DNA of 64,000 nt from Pseudomonas sp. KNUC1026 (GCF_021650705.1 NZ_CP087138.1:4302001-4366000), one strand, 5' to 3'. Shown: positions 43,186 to 52,095, numbered from the stretch's first letter. Notes: a model not told the origin generated them from the letters alone. Made by a program: numbers and translations.

Positions 43186-44186
43186 TCAGTTCCAGCCCGC
43201 GCGGTCCATCATGCGGATGGCCTCGGCCTGGCGGCGGCCGGCAACCTCGACGGGCAATGTGTCGGCCTTGAACGTTCCCCAACTGGCGACCTCAGCCGAA
43301 GGCGGCACGGCCGGGTTGGCGGGGAATTCCTGATTGACGCCTGCGAAAATCGCCTGCGCCTCCGGCCCGGTCATCCACTCCACCAGTGCCTTGGCGGCCT
43401 CCGGGTGCGGAGCGTAGCGGGTCAGGCCGATACCGGAAAGGTTGACGTGCACGCCTCGGTCAGCCTGGTTCGGCCAGTAAAGCTTCACTGGCATCGACGG
43501 GTCTTGCTCGTGCAAGCGCCCGTAGTAGTAGCTGTTGACGATGCCGACGTCGCACTGGCCTGCTGCGATAGCCTGAAGCACTGCGATGTCGTCGGAGAAC
43601 ACATCGGTGGACAGGTTGTTCACCCAGCCCTTGAGAGTTTCTCGGCCTGCTCGGCGCCATGGGTTTCGATCAAGGTGGCGGTGAGCGACTGGTTGTAGAC
43701 CTTTTTGGCAGTGCGCAGGCACAGCCGCCCTTCCCAGGCCTTGCCTGCCAAGGCCTCATAGGTGGACAGCTCGGCGGGCTGAACGCGCTCGGTGGAGTAG
43801 GCGATGGTGCGGGCGCGCAGGCTCAGGCCGGTCCAGGCATGGCTAGCCGCACGGTACTGAGGCGGGATGTTGGCGTCGATCACCTTCGAATCGAACGGCT
43901 GCAGGATGCCCATCTGCTCGGCCTGCCAGAGGTTGCCGGCATCGACGGTAAGCAGCAGATCAGCCTTGGCATGCTCGCCTTCGGCCTTGATGCGCTGCAT
44001 GAGCGGCGCTTCCTTGTCGGTAATGAAGCTGACCTTCACACCCGTGCGCGCCGTGTAGGCGTCGAAGACCGGCTTGATCAGCTCATCGATACGTGAGGAG
44101 TACACCACCACCTCGTCGGCGGCCTGGGCCAGCGCAGAACACGCCAGCAGGGCAATGGAAGCCAGAAGACGGGTGCATGCCGACAT
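43186..44186 (-). CDS. Iron(III) ABC transporter substrate-binding protein (frameshifted in this sequence)
   Basis: Periplasmic ferric-ion-binding protein of the FbpA/FutA type. It has a signal peptide (MSACTRLLASIALLACSALA, cleavage near AQAADE), then VVVYSSRIDELIKPVFDAY, ADLLLTVDAGNLWQAEQMG, and after a break NSYYYGRLHEQDP, which holds the paired tyrosines that ligate iron in this family. One A is missing in the run at 43638-43640 (plus-strand TTT); repair reads HGAEQAEKTLKGWVNNLSTD and gives 333 residues. It is followed directly by the permease. A Fur-box-like site lies upstream at 44221-44239. Confidence 0.9.
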
Positions 44187-44220
44187 GGGCAGAGCCTCGC
44201 TAGGAAAACGGAGGCCGGAT

Positions 44221-44239
44221 GATAGGCAATCTCATTTTC
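44221..44239 (-). promoter_or_regulatory. Candidate Fur box upstream of the iron-binding protein gene
   Basis: On the minus strand GAAAATGAGATTGCCTATC agrees with the 19-base Fur consensus GATAATGATAATCATTATC at 13 positions, with the outer halves best matched. It lies 35-53 bases before the ATG at 44186, a usual place for iron-dependent repression. Context supports it; binding is inferred. Confidence 0.5.
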
Positions 44240-44267
44240 CCAGACAAAGCTAACCAGTTACCGGATG

Positions 44268-45518
44268 TTACGGCTTGGCCAACTCCGGCAGGTCGCCACT
44301 CAGGCCCAAAGCCTGGCGCACGAACAAAGCCTTGGCATCCGGGAGCGCCTGCACCCATTTGAGCCCAGTGTTACGCAACCAGCGCAGCGGCAGCGAATCG
44401 GCCTGGAACAGGCGCTCGAAGCCCTCCATCGCGGCCATCAACGCGAGGTTGTGCGGCATGCGGCGGCGCTCGTAACGCTCCAGCACCTTCACATCCGCCA
44501 ATCGCTCGCCACGCTGCCGAGCGTGCAGCAACTCTTCGGCCAGCACCGCAGCATCGAGCAGGCCAAGGTTCACCCCCTGGCCTGCCAGCGGGTGGATGGT
44601 ATGGGCCGCGTCGCCGATCAGCGCCAGGCCCGGCTGCACGTAGCGCTTGGCATGGCGTTGGCGCAGCGGCACGCAGAGCCTGGGATCGGCAGCGAGCACA
44701 GGGCCCAGGCGCGCTTCGAAAGCGCGCGAGAGTGCAGCGGCGAAGGCCTGGTCATCCATCGCCATCAGCGCCTGGGCCTGGTCGGGCGTAGTCGACCAGA
44801 CGATCGAGCTCCAATGCTCGCCCGCAGGGTGCGCCAATGGAAGGAAAGCCAGCGGGCCGTCATCGGCGAAGCGCTGCCAGGCAGTCGCCTGATGCAGGCG
44901 TTCAGTGCGCACACTGGTCACGATGGCGTGGTGAAGGTAATCCCACTCGCGGGTCGGGCAGCCGGCCAGGCGGCGCACGGCGGAGTTGGCGCCATCGGCG
45001 GCGACCACCAGAGGCGTGCGCACCGCTTGGCCATTGCTCAGGGTAAGCAGCCAGCCATCACCGGAGTGGCGCAGCTGCTCAAGGCGGGCATCCGGTATCA
45101 ATTTGATATCGCTGCCCAGCAGTTGCTCCAGCAGCGCATCTTGAACCACGCGGTTCTCGACGATATGACCCAGCATCGGGGCATGCACCGACTCGGCGCT
45201 GAAATGAATCGAGCCGGTACCGCTGCCGTCCCACACACGCATGTCGGTGTAAGGGCTCACGCGGCGGCTCTGCATGCCGGCCCACGCCCCGAGGCGTTCG
45301 AACATTCGCTGGCTGGCGGCCGACAGGGCGCTGACCCGTGGCTCGAAGGCCGCGGCAGGGTCGAACGGCTGTGGCTGTAACGGGCTCGCATCGATCAGCA
45401 CCACGCTCAAGCCGCTGTTACGCAATGCCAGTGCAAGAGCGCTGCCGACCATGCCCGCGCCGACGATCGTGACCTGGGCGTCTGTCTGCATGCCTGCGTC
45501 TCTATCCAATGTGTTCAT
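44268..45518 (-). CDS. UbiI/VisC-family ubiquinone flavin hydroxylase
   Basis: An FAD-dependent aromatic hydroxylase of the UbiH/UbiF/UbiI group, acting on the benzoquinol ring in ubiquinone synthesis. The 416 residues contain the Rossmann motif TIVGAGMVGSALALALR near residue 15, the DG motif VVAADGANSAVRRLAG near 170, and the FAD motif LIGDAAHTIHPLAGQGVNLG near 300. It overlaps the ubiH stop by 4 bases, placing it in a pepP-ubiH-ubiI operon, as in other pseudomonads. Which ring carbon it hydroxylates cannot be told from sequence. An internal ATG 45491 (MQTDAQVTIVGAG) is an alternative start. Confidence 0.9.
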   Translation of the reverse strand: MNTLDRDAGMQTDAQVTIVGAGMVGSALALALRNSGLSVVLIDASPLQPQPFDPAAAFEPRVSALSAASQRMFERLGAWAGMQSRRVSPYTDMRVWDGSGTGSIHFSAESVHAPMLGHIVENRVVQDALLEQLLGSDIKLIPDARLEQLRHSGDGWLLTLSNGQAVRTPLVVAADGANSAVRRLAGCPTREWDYLHHAIVTSVRTERLHQATAWQRFADDGPLAFLPLAHPAGEHWSSIVWSTTPDQAQALMAMDDQAFAAALSRAFEARLGPVLAADPRLCVPLRQRHAKRYVQPGLALIGDAAHTIHPLAGQGVNLGLLDAAVLAEELLHARQRGERLADVKVLERYERRRMPHNLALMAAMEGFERLFQADSLPLRWLRNTGLKWVQALPDAKALFVRQALGLSGDLPELAKP

Positions 45519-46711
45519 CCCAGGGCGAACCCTGGCCGAGTGCCCAAGCCCATGGCAAGGCGTGCGAAAGCCTGTTTTGCAGGAGGGAGCAGGTCCAACG
45601 CCAACAGGCCCGCACCCCTGGCGCCGGCGAGGCCCCGTGCGGAGCTGGAGAACAGCCGCGTGACCTGATCGGAGAAACCGACCGTGATCAACTGGTCACG
45701 GTGCTGCGCTGCCTGCCAGGCCTGGAGGGTCGAGAAGCACCCGGGGGCCTGTTCGCTGGCGGCCAATGCCTGCGCCAGCGCATAAGCATCGCGCAACGAC
45801 AGGTTGAAGCCTTGCCCGGCGATGGGATGCAAGCTGTGTGCGGCATTACCCAGCACTGCCAGGTGCGGGCGTGCCTGCTCTTGCGCCTCCACCAGGGCCA
45901 GTGGATAGGCATGGCGAGCGCCGAGCTGGCGCAGAGCACCCAGGCGATAGCCGAACGCCTGCTGCAACTGGCTGATGAATTCACGTTCGGGCAGGGCCAA
46001 CAGGCGCTTGGCCTCGGCGGGTTTGCGGGTCCACACCAGCGCACAACGGCCCTCAGGCATCGGCAGCAGCGCCAGTGGGCCATCCCGCGTGAAGCGCTCG
46101 AACGCCTGGCCAGCATGGCCTTGGCTGAACGACACGTTGGCGATCAGCGCGGTCTGCTGGTAAGGCGTGGTGGCCACGGCAATACCCAATTGCTCGCGCA
46201 AGCCCGAGCGGCCCCCGTCTGCCAGCACCGCCAACCCGCAGATAACCTGCGACTCGTCGTCGAGGGTCAGCCGATAGCCGCTTTCGCAGGCCTCCAGCCG
46301 TTCCACCTGCGCCGGGCAGCGCCACTGCACTACGTCTGGGTCGAGTGCCTGCCACAGGCAGTGCCCTAGCCAGGCGTTCTCCACCACATAGCCAAGGGCA
46401 TGCACGCCCTGCTGGGCCGCGTTGAGCCGTGCTGCGCCGAGCCGGCCCTGCTCGGAGACGTGAATCTGTTCGATGGCCGCGCTGCGCTCACTGATCGCCT
46501 GCCAGAGGCCGAGCCGCTCGTAGATCAGCCGCGAGCCATACGCCAGGGCTGAACTGCGTGCGTCGTAACTGGGCTGGTAACTGTCGCCGGGCGCATAAGG
46601 CTCGACCATCAGGATCGACCAGCCGCGCGCCTTGGCCTGCGCTTGCAGCAGCAGCGCCAGGCTGGCGCCGACCAACCCGCCGCCGATGATCGCGATATCG
46701 AAACGGCTCAC
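45515..46711 (-). CDS. ubiH: 2-octaprenyl-6-methoxyphenyl hydroxylase
   Basis: UbiH is the second flavin hydroxylase of the ubiquinone pathway in this cluster. The 398-residue product starts MSRFDIAIIGGGLVGASLAL (FAD GxGxxG), has GLAVLADGGRSGLREQLGIA near residue 165, and VLGNAAHSLHPIAGQGFNLS near 290. The GNAAH in place of the more common GDAAH is typical of UbiH proteins. Both ends overlap neighbours by 4 bases (pepP stop upstream, ubiI start downstream), so translation is likely coupled. Confidence 0.94.
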   Translation of the reverse strand: MSRFDIAIIGGGLVGASLALLLQAQAKARGWSILMVEPYAPGDSYQPSYDARSSALAYGSRLIYERLGLWQAISERSAAIEQIHVSEQGRLGAARLNAAQQGVHALGYVVENAWLGHCLWQALDPDVVQWRCPAQVERLEACESGYRLTLDDESQVICGLAVLADGGRSGLREQLGIAVATTPYQQTALIANVSFSQGHAGQAFERFTRDGPLALLPMPEGRCALVWTRKPAEAKRLLALPEREFISQLQQAFGYRLGALRQLGARHAYPLALVEAQEQARPHLAVLGNAAHSLHPIAGQGFNLSLRDAYALAQALAASEQAPGCFSTLQAWQAAQHRDQLITVGFSDQVTRLFSSSARGLAGARGAGLLALDLLPPAKQAFARLAMGLGTRPGFALG

Positions 46712-48036
46712 TGCGCCCTCCCCTCCGCCATCAAGGCCTCGACTTGCTCGACCGACTTAGGCACGCCGCTGGTGAGGATTTCGCAACCTTGGCGGGTAAC
46801 CACAACATCGTCCTCGATGCGCACACCGATGCCGCGCCACTTCTTCGCAACGCGGGTGTTGCTGGGTGAGATGTAAATGCCCGGCTCGACCGTCAGCGCC
46901 ATGCCGGGCTCCAGCACGCGCCACTCACCGCCAACCTTGTATTCGCCTACATCATGCACGTCCATGCCCAACCAGTGGCCGGCGCGGTGCATGTAGAACT
47001 CGCGGTGGGCGTCGGCCTCGATCAGCGCATCGACGCTACCTTCCAGCAGCCCAAGGCGTACAAGGCCTTCGGTTATCACGCGCACGGTCGCTTCGTGTGC
47101 CTGGTTCCAATGCTTGCCGGGTGCAATCTCGGCGAACGCGGCCTCCTGGGCCGCCAGCACCAGCTCGTAGATCGCCCGTTGCTCGGGAGAAAAACGGCCG
47201 CCGACCGGGAATGTGCGGGTGATGTCGCTGGCGTAGCAATCGATCTCGCAGCCGGCGTCGATCAGCACCAGGTCACCATTCTTGAGCGCGGCGTTGTTTT
47301 CCTGGTAATGCAGGATGCACGCATTGCGGCCGGCGGCGACGATCGACCCGTATGCCGGCATGCGAGCACCGCCGCGGCGGAATTCGTAATCCAGCTCCGC
47401 TTCCAGGCTGTACTCGTGAAGCCCCGGCCGGGCCGCCTGCATGGCACGCACATGCGCGCGGGCGGAGATGGCTGCGGCTTCGCGCATCACTTTCACCTCG
47501 GCGGCGGATTTGTACAGGCGCATATCGTGCAGCAAATGGTCGAGCGCAACGAATTCGTTCGGCGGTTGCGCGCCCAGCCTGGCCTTGGCGCGGATGGTGT
47601 TGATCCACTCCATCAACCGGCGGTCGAATTCAGGGTTGCTGCCCATTGCCGTATACACACGCTCGCGGCCCTCGATCAGGCCGGGGAGGATGTCGTCGAT
47701 GTCGGTGATGGGGAATGCATCGTCGGCACCAAAACGCTCGATGGCACCATCCTGGCCGGCGCGCAGGCCATCCCACAGCTCGCGCTCAGGATCGCGCTCG
47801 CGGCAGAACAGCACATACTCGCCGTGCTCTCGCCCCGGGATCAAGGCGATCACCGACTCAGGCTCGGGGAAGCCGCTCAGGTACTGGAAGTCGCTGTCCT
47901 GGCGATACACATGCTCAACGTCACGGTTGCGGATGGCCACGGCGGCGGCGGGGAGGATGGCGATGCTGTTAGGCACCATCTGTTCCATCAGCGCCTTGCG
48001 CCGGCGCGCGTATTCGGGCTTGGGTATCTGAACCAT
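46708..48036 (-). CDS. pepP: Xaa-Pro aminopeptidase P
   Basis: PepP removes N-terminal residues that precede proline. The 442-residue protein has the N-terminal domain IPKPEYARRRKALMEQM and the pita-bread catalytic domain with dinuclear manganese ligands: Asp pair in VLIDAGCEIDCYASDITRTF near residue 265, His in HRAGHWLGMDVHDVGEY near 360, Glu in LTVEPGIYISP near 390 and Glu in GVRIEDDVVVT near 410. Length matches E. coli PepP (441). ATG 48036 is 24 bases after the stop of the UPF0149 gene, on the same strand. Confidence 0.96.
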   Translation of the reverse strand: MVQIPKPEYARRRKALMEQMVPNSIAILPAAAVAIRNRDVEHVYRQDSDFQYLSGFPEPESVIALIPGREHGEYVLFCRERDPERELWDGLRAGQDGAIERFGADDAFPITDIDDILPGLIEGRERVYTAMGSNPEFDRRLMEWINTIRAKARLGAQPPNEFVALDHLLHDMRLYKSAAEVKVMREAAAISARAHVRAMQAARPGLHEYSLEAELDYEFRRGGARMPAYGSIVAAGRNACILHYQENNAALKNGDLVLIDAGCEIDCYASDITRTFPVGGRFSPEQRAIYELVLAAQEAAFAEIAPGKHWNQAHEATVRVITEGLVRLGLLEGSVDALIEADAHREFYMHRAGHWLGMDVHDVGEYKVGGEWRVLEPGMALTVEPGIYISPSNTRVAKKWRGIGVRIEDDVVVTRQGCEILTSGVPKSVEQVEALMAEGRAQ

Positions 48037-48060
48037 GGGCAGGCGGTGTACTCCCGTCGA

Positions 48061-48615
48061 TCAGTGCAGGGAAGGTTTCGGCTGGGCCGGCTCGGGCTTG
48101 GCCAACTCGGTGAACAGCAGCAGCGGCGCCACACGCAGGTATTCCATCACCTCCATGTAGTCGCCCTCGCCGTCTTCGGACTCTTCGAGAGCGTCCTGCA
48201 CCTGAGCGATGGCGGCAAGATCCTGCAGCACTTCGCGCGCATCGCCGCTCAGGGCCCGGTCGCCGGCGATCAGGCCGAACCCGCCCAGAAAGCCTTGACA
48301 CCACTGGCCCAGGGCAGCGGCGCGCTCGCGCAACGGGGCGTCGTCATTGGGCAGCAGCAGGACGACGGTGACGTCGTCACCGCTGAGTTCGGTCTTGACC
48401 ATCTCCAGCAGGCCAAGCAGCGCCTGGCGGATGTTGTCTGCGGGTTCGGCAGCCAGCAGCTCGGCGGCGTCTGCCAGCCAGGCATCTGCCTCGAAGCCTG
48501 AACCGGCGCAGCAGCGGCCCAGCAGCAGGCCATGCAACTCGGCGGGCGAAACGGGATGGCCAGCCGCCGAGAGCAGCGTGGCGAAGGCTTGGTAGGGCGA
48601 ATTGGGGGTCGTCAT
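48061..48615 (-). CDS. UPF0149 (YgfB) family protein
   Basis: A 184-residue member of UPF0149/YgfB, a small helical family found next to pepP. Features: ATLLSAAGHPVSPAELHGLL at the N-terminus, LLPNDDAPLRERAAALGQWC near residue 105, QGFLGGFGLIAGDRALSGD, and the acidic ALEESEDGEGDYMEVMEYLR, with a Pro-rich tail. The biochemical role is not known to me with certainty. It is first in the pepP-ubiH-ubiI transcription unit and divergent from the zapA genes. Confidence 0.9.
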   Translation of the reverse strand: MTTPNSPYQAFATLLSAAGHPVSPAELHGLLLGRCCAGSGFEADAWLADAAELLAAEPADNIRQALLGLLEMVKTELSGDDVTVVLLLPNDDAPLRERAAALGQWCQGFLGGFGLIAGDRALSGDAREVLQDLAAIAQVQDALEESEDGEGDYMEVMEYLRVAPLLLFTELAKPEPAQPKPSLH

Positions 48616-48776
48616 GGGCAGCTAGGCGCCAGGCAGCGCAATGTCTAGAATGATGGCCCTGTATCCTACACCGGCAGGTAAGCCAAGACCATGACCGGGG
48701 CCAAGGTGGAACGCCGTGGCTATCCTCAGGTCTTCATTCGTTCGGACGCCCCATTTTCAGGACTGCCACGCACCCC

Positions 48777-48986
48777 ATGGAACAGAACGACCTGCAAGAA
48801 TTGATGGACAGGCTCGAACGCCTGATCGACCGCGTCGAGCACCTCAAGCGGCAGAACAGCCAATTGCTTGCGCAAGAGAAGCACTGGCGTGAAGAGCGCG
48901 CCCAACTGATCGAGAAGAACGAAATCGCAAGGCGCAAAGTGGAATCGATGATTTCCCGCCTCAAGGCCCTGGAGCAAGATTCATGA
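48777..48986 (+). CDS. Short coiled-coil protein (TIGR02449 type)
   Basis: A 69-residue, entirely helical and charged protein: MEQNDLQELMDRLERLIDR with heptad-like Leu/Ile spacing through RVEHLKRQNSQLLAQE to MISRLKALEQDS. It matches the small TIGR02449 family that sits before zapA in pseudomonads. Function unknown; the coiled coil and position suggest a division-linked partner of ZapA. The TGA overlaps the zapA ATG. A possible -10 (TAGAAT) lies near 48647. Confidence 0.88.
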   Translation: MEQNDLQELMDRLERLIDRVEHLKRQNSQLLAQEKHWREERAQLIEKNEIARRKVESMISRLKALEQDS

Positions 48987-49297
48987 GTTCGAGCAATAGC
49001 GTGACCGTGCAGATCCTCGACAAAGAGTATTCGATCATGTGCCCGCCTCAGGAGCGCGGCAACCTGCTGGCGGCCGCACGCTACCTGGATGGGAAGATGC
49101 GCGAGATCCGCAGCGGCGGCAAAGTGATCGGCGGCGAGCGCATTGCGGTAATGGCCGCATTGAACATTGCCCACGACCTGCTCAACCGCAAGGACAGCCC
49201 CGAGTTGCCGGCCAGCGGCGCAACTCGTGATCAGGTGCGCAGCCTGCTCGAGCGCGTCGACCTGGCCCTGGCTCCCGACCAGGAGCCCAAGGGCTGA
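48983..49297 (+). CDS. zapA: Cell division protein ZapA
   Basis: ZapA binds FtsZ and bundles protofilaments at the Z-ring. The 104-residue product has the globular head VTVQILDKEYSIMCPPQERG, then the helix ARYLDGKMREIRSGGKVIGG with ERIAVMAALNIAHDLLN and a coiled-coil tail. Length matches the family. Translation is coupled to the preceding coiled-coil gene; 6S RNA begins about 32 bases after the stop, the classic zapA-ssrS order. Confidence 0.96.
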   Translation: MSSSNSVTVQILDKEYSIMCPPQERGNLLAAARYLDGKMREIRSGGKVIGGERIAVMAALNIAHDLLNRKDSPELPASGATRDQVRSLLERVDLALAPDQEPKG

Positions 49298-49316
49298 ATC
49301 CGGCGGCGCATTGCGA

Positions 49317-49322
49317 TATACT
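49317..49322 (+). promoter_or_regulatory. -10 element of the 6S RNA promoter
   Basis: TATACT lies 7-9 bases before the expected 6S RNA 5' end at about 49329-49331, just after the zapA stop. Confidence 0.6.
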
Positions 49323-49328
49323 CCCTCT

Positions 49329-49508
49329 CGCTCCCTGAAGTATGCGCCAGTCGGTTATGTCCCTGAGCCGATACGCACAACCACGGAAGTTACACGTTAG
49401 GCTGGTGTGCATGTCCGCTCGACGGAAAGCCTTAAAGCCTCCTGTAACCTCCACCTTGAACTTTCGGGTTCAAGGGCTACACCGACAGCGGTTCGTCGGG
49501 GAGCCCCA
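49329..49508 (+). ncRNA. ssrS: 6S RNA
   Basis: 6S RNA mimics an open promoter and sequesters sigma70-RNA polymerase in stationary phase. The roughly 180-base stretch between zapA and ygfA begins GCTCCCTGAAGTATGCGCCA and ends GGTTCGTCGGGGAGCC; the ends pair into the closing stem (CTCCC / GGGAG). Internal blocks recognised from Pseudomonas 6S RNA include GTCGGTTATGTCCCTGAGCC, GTTACACGTTAGGCTGGTG and CCTTGAACTTTCGGGTTCAA. Ends are accurate to a few bases. Confidence 0.93.
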
Positions 49509-49537
49509 TTCTCGAACAGGCCGGGGCCGTCTCGCCC

Positions 49538-50138
49538 ATGATCGAAGCTGCCCCCTTTCTCGCGCGCAACTGCGCCGCCAACTACGCAATGCCCGCAAGG
49601 CGCTTGGCTCAGCCCAGCAGCGCAGTGCTGCCTTGGGGCTCTACCGGCAGTTGGCTCAGCACCCGCTGTTTCGCCGCGCCAAACACATTGCCCTGTACCT
49701 GCCCAACGACGGTGAAATCGATCCTCGCCCCTTGCTGCGCGCAGCGCAGAAGCGTGGCAAACGTACTTACCTGCCCGTACTGAGCGCCTGGCCGCGTACC
49801 CACATGCGCTTCCAGCGCATCGATGCGGGTGAGCGGCTGCGGCGCAACCGTTTCGGCATTCCCGAACCTGTCATTACGCCCAAGCGGCAACGCGCCATCT
49901 GGGCACTGGACCTTATCCTGCTGCCTTTGGTGGGGTTCGACGATGCCGGTGGCCGGCTGGGAATGGGGGCGGCTTCTATGACAGGAGCCTTGCGTATCGG
50001 GCACGCCGGCAGCAATGGCACAAGCCGGTGCTGCTGGGGCTGGCGCATGAATGCCAGCGCGTCGACAAGCTGGCGCAAGCCAGCTGGGATGTACCGCTGG
50101 CCGGCACCTTGACCGACCGGCGCTGGTATCTGGCTTGA
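49538..50138 (+). CDS. ygfA: 5-formyltetrahydrofolate cyclo-ligase (two frameshifts in this sequence)
   Basis: The enzyme converts 5-formyl-THF to 5,10-methenyl-THF with ATP. ATG 49538 reads MIEAAP, then needs one C restored in the run at 49551-49555 to continue LSRAQLRRQLRNARKALGSA, with HIALYLPNDGEIDPRPLL and RKRTYLPVLS-type strands. A second break at the G run 49965-49969 interrupts the signature GGRLGMGGGFYDRSLAYRA, which repair restores; the protein then ends LAGTLTDRRWYLA at TGA 50138. The repaired length is 200 residues, normal for the family. The gene follows 6S RNA directly, the conserved ssrS-ygfA pair. Confidence 0.92.
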
Positions 50139-50163
50139 GCGCTGTGGGAAAAGTACCGGCGCC

Positions 50164-50304
50164 TTAGCGCAGCGGCACTGAGTAGTTGGCCTCAAGCCGC
50201 GACTGGCTGCCTTTGCCCCAGAGGCTCTGTGCATACCCGGTGGTGACAATGCCCAAACCGAACAACAAGACCAACACCCACAACATATCCGGTTTACGAC
50301 GCAT
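50164..50304 (-). CDS. Small single-pass membrane protein, unknown
   Basis: A 46-residue frame starting MRRKPDMLWVLVLLFGLGIV: basic N-terminus, one hydrophobic helix (residues about 8-24) and a short polar tail (SLWGKGSQSRLEANYSVPLR). It lies convergent to ygfA and divergent to the EVE gene. Codon use fits the genome. I do not recognise a function; homologues of this type sit at this place in other pseudomonads as far as I recall. Confidence 0.55.
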   Translation of the reverse strand: MRRKPDMLWVLVLLFGLGIVTTGYAQSLWGKGSQSRLEANYSVPLR

Positions 50305-50499
50305 CGTTTGCCCCCTCCAGGCATCGAGAAGATCACTGGCAACTTCACCTTCGTGGTGCAGTTGATCCAAAATCGCGCGCATTCTCCGCCAAGAGTTCCC
50401 CTGGCGCAAACGCAGTTTCCGACCAACCGTCGGTTATTTCTGAGCTGGCGAATTGCCTTGCCAGCGCAGCCCCCATTCCAAAGCAAAGGACGTTCCAGC

Positions 50500-50949
50500 A
50501 TGGCCCATTGGCTGATGAAATCAGAACCCGACGAGCTGTCCATCGAATCCCTGGCCAGGCTCGGCACAGCCCGTTGGGACGGCGTGCGCAACTACCAGGC
50601 CCGCAACTTTCTGCGGGCGATGCAGCCGGGCGATACTTTCTTTTTCTACCACTCCAGTTGCCCGCAACCGGGCATTGCGGGTATCGCGCGCATCACTGCA
50701 GCTGCCTACCCCGACCCCACGGCGCTAGACCCCACCAGCCACTACCACGACCCGAAAGCCAGCCTGGAGAAGAACCCCTGGAGCGCTCTGGATGTCGAGC
50801 ATGTGCAGAGCTTCAGGCAGGTTATCGAGCTGGCAACGCTGAAGCAGCAGAGCGCACTCGCCGAGTTGCCACTGGTGCAAAAAGGCAGCCGCCTGTCGGT
50901 GATGCCAGTGACCGAAGCGCAGTGGCAAGCGGTGTTGGCGCTGGCCTGA
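50500..50949 (+). CDS. EVE-domain (PUA-like) protein
   Basis: A 149-residue EVE-domain protein: MAHWLMKSEPDELSIESLAR, WDGVRNYQARNFLRAMQPGD, TFFFYHSSCPQPGIAGIARI and KNPWSALDVEHVQSFRQVI. EVE domains share the PUA/YTH fold and are thought to bind modified bases in DNA or RNA; the ligand pocket includes the N-terminal Trp and SEP segment seen here. Stand-alone EVE proteins of this length are widespread. ATG 50500 is fixed by the family N-terminus, with AAAGGA 11 bases upstream. Confidence 0.9.
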   Translation: MAHWLMKSEPDELSIESLARLGTARWDGVRNYQARNFLRAMQPGDTFFFYHSSCPQPGIAGIARITAAAYPDPTALDPTSHYHDPKASLEKNPWSALDVEHVQSFRQVIELATLKQQSALAELPLVQKGSRLSVMPVTEAQWQAVLALA

Positions 50950-50955
50950 GCCGCC

Positions 50956-51367
50956 TTATTGAACGATGAGGTTGTTGAACAGCAGGTCTTCGACGATTGG
51001 CTTGCCCTCTTCGTCGTTGAGCACTTGCTGAGTTTGCTTGAGCGCTTCCTGGCGGAGCTTCTCTTTACCTTCCATGGTGCTCATCGCTTCGGTGGTCTGT
51101 TGGGTGAACAGCTGCACCAATTGGTTACGGATCAAGGGCTCGTGATGCTTCACAGCCGCCTCGGCCTCGGCACCGGTGACCTTTACCGCGATGTCCGCTT
51201 CGGTAAACATGCAGGCGCGGGCCACCGTCGAGTGCGTAGTTGCCCACGAACGGCGGGTTGAAACTGTAGTAGGTCACTTTGTTGGCATTGGCTTCTTTCC
51301 CGCCTTCTTCGGCGAAGGCGCCGGCCGGCAGGGCCAGGGCGAGAAACAGCAGGGTCCAGGCTTTCAC
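50956..51367 (-). CDS. FliL-like protein with signal peptide (frameshifted in this sequence)
   Basis: A secreted or membrane-anchored FliL-family protein outside the flagellar cluster. MKAWTLLFLALALPAGAFAE is a signal sequence, followed by TYYSFNPPFVGNYALDGG. The frame breaks in RLHV: the T run (plus-strand AAA at 51205-51207) appears to have one base too many, and removal reads GPRLHVTEADIAVKVTGAEA, then VKHHEPLIRNQLVQLFTQQT, typical of FliL, for 136 residues. FliL normally stabilises the flagellar stator. Here no flagellar gene is near, so the role is unknown. Confidence 0.82.
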
Positions 51368-51444
51368 GTGGTCGACTCCTTGATAGATGCGCCAAGCATA
51401 GCGGCAGGCGCAAAAACATACAGGAGCTTATCGGCCGCCCGCGC

Positions 51445-52095
51445 TCAAGCCTTAGCGGCCAGGCAGCGCCTGATGCGAGCTTCGAGTGGCAGGTCGGGCA
51501 TGGCGTGGCTGCGCAGCGCGGCAATGGTCTGCTCCACATAGTCACGAGTAGTACCATAGCGGCCGCAGGCACTTGCCAGTATCTGCAGCAGCAGGTCATC
51601 GGGCAGGTTGCCCGCGTAACACGGCAGGTGGCGCTCAAGCACAAAGCCCAGAGCCCTGACTCGCGTCCCGTCTTCCAATCGGCAACTCAACCAGTGCGGG
51701 CGATAGGAGGGATAGGGCATCTCCCGGCGCCAGAGGGCCAGCAGGGCCTGCTCCAGCCCTTCCTCAGGCAAGCGGAAGGCAAAGCCACTGCAAGAGCCAC
51801 CTCGGTCCAGGCCGAACACCAGCCCCGGCTGGGTGGGCGTACCACGATGCTCGTGGGACCATAGGTAAAGCCCACGGTGATACCCGAACACCCGCGCACG
51901 CTGGCGCTCGACACTGCTGCACTCCGGCCGCCAGATCAACGAGCCGTATGCGAACAGCCACACCGGGCCGCCATCGTGCAGCCGCATGGTCTGCTCCAGT
52001 GAGCGAGCCAGTTGTTCGTCAGTCTGCTGAGGGCCGAAATCCAGCAGCGGTGGATAGGCTGGCCGGCAAAGCGCGGTGGGTTCGATGGACGACAT
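51445..52095 (-). CDS. ChaC-type gamma-glutamylcyclotransferase
   Basis: ChaC enzymes cleave glutathione to 5-oxoproline and Cys-Gly. The 216-residue protein carries the substrate loop VWLFAYGSLIWRPE near residue 45, RVFGYHRGLYLWSHEHRGT, and the catalytic glutamate in WRREMPYPSYRPHWL near 120, then LPCYAGNLPDDLLLQILASA. Length and motifs match the family. Found together in the window with gshA, but not linked to it. Confidence 0.9.
   Translation of the reverse strand: MSSIEPTALCRPAYPPLLDFGPQQTDEQLARSLEQTMRLHDGGPVWLFAYGSLIWRPECSSVERQRARVFGYHRGLYLWSHEHRGTPTQPGLVFGLDRGGSCSGFAFRLPEEGLEQALLALWRREMPYPSYRPHWLSCRLEDGTRVRALGFVLERHLPCYAGNLPDDLLLQILASACGRYGTTRDYVEQTIAALRSHAMPDLPLEARIRRCLAAKA

Noticed and set aside
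49342..49537. Upstream extension of ygfA through the 6S RNA
   Set aside because: The stretch is 6S RNA by position and sequence, and the YgfA N-terminus starts at ATG 49538 once the C run at 49551-49555 is repaired.
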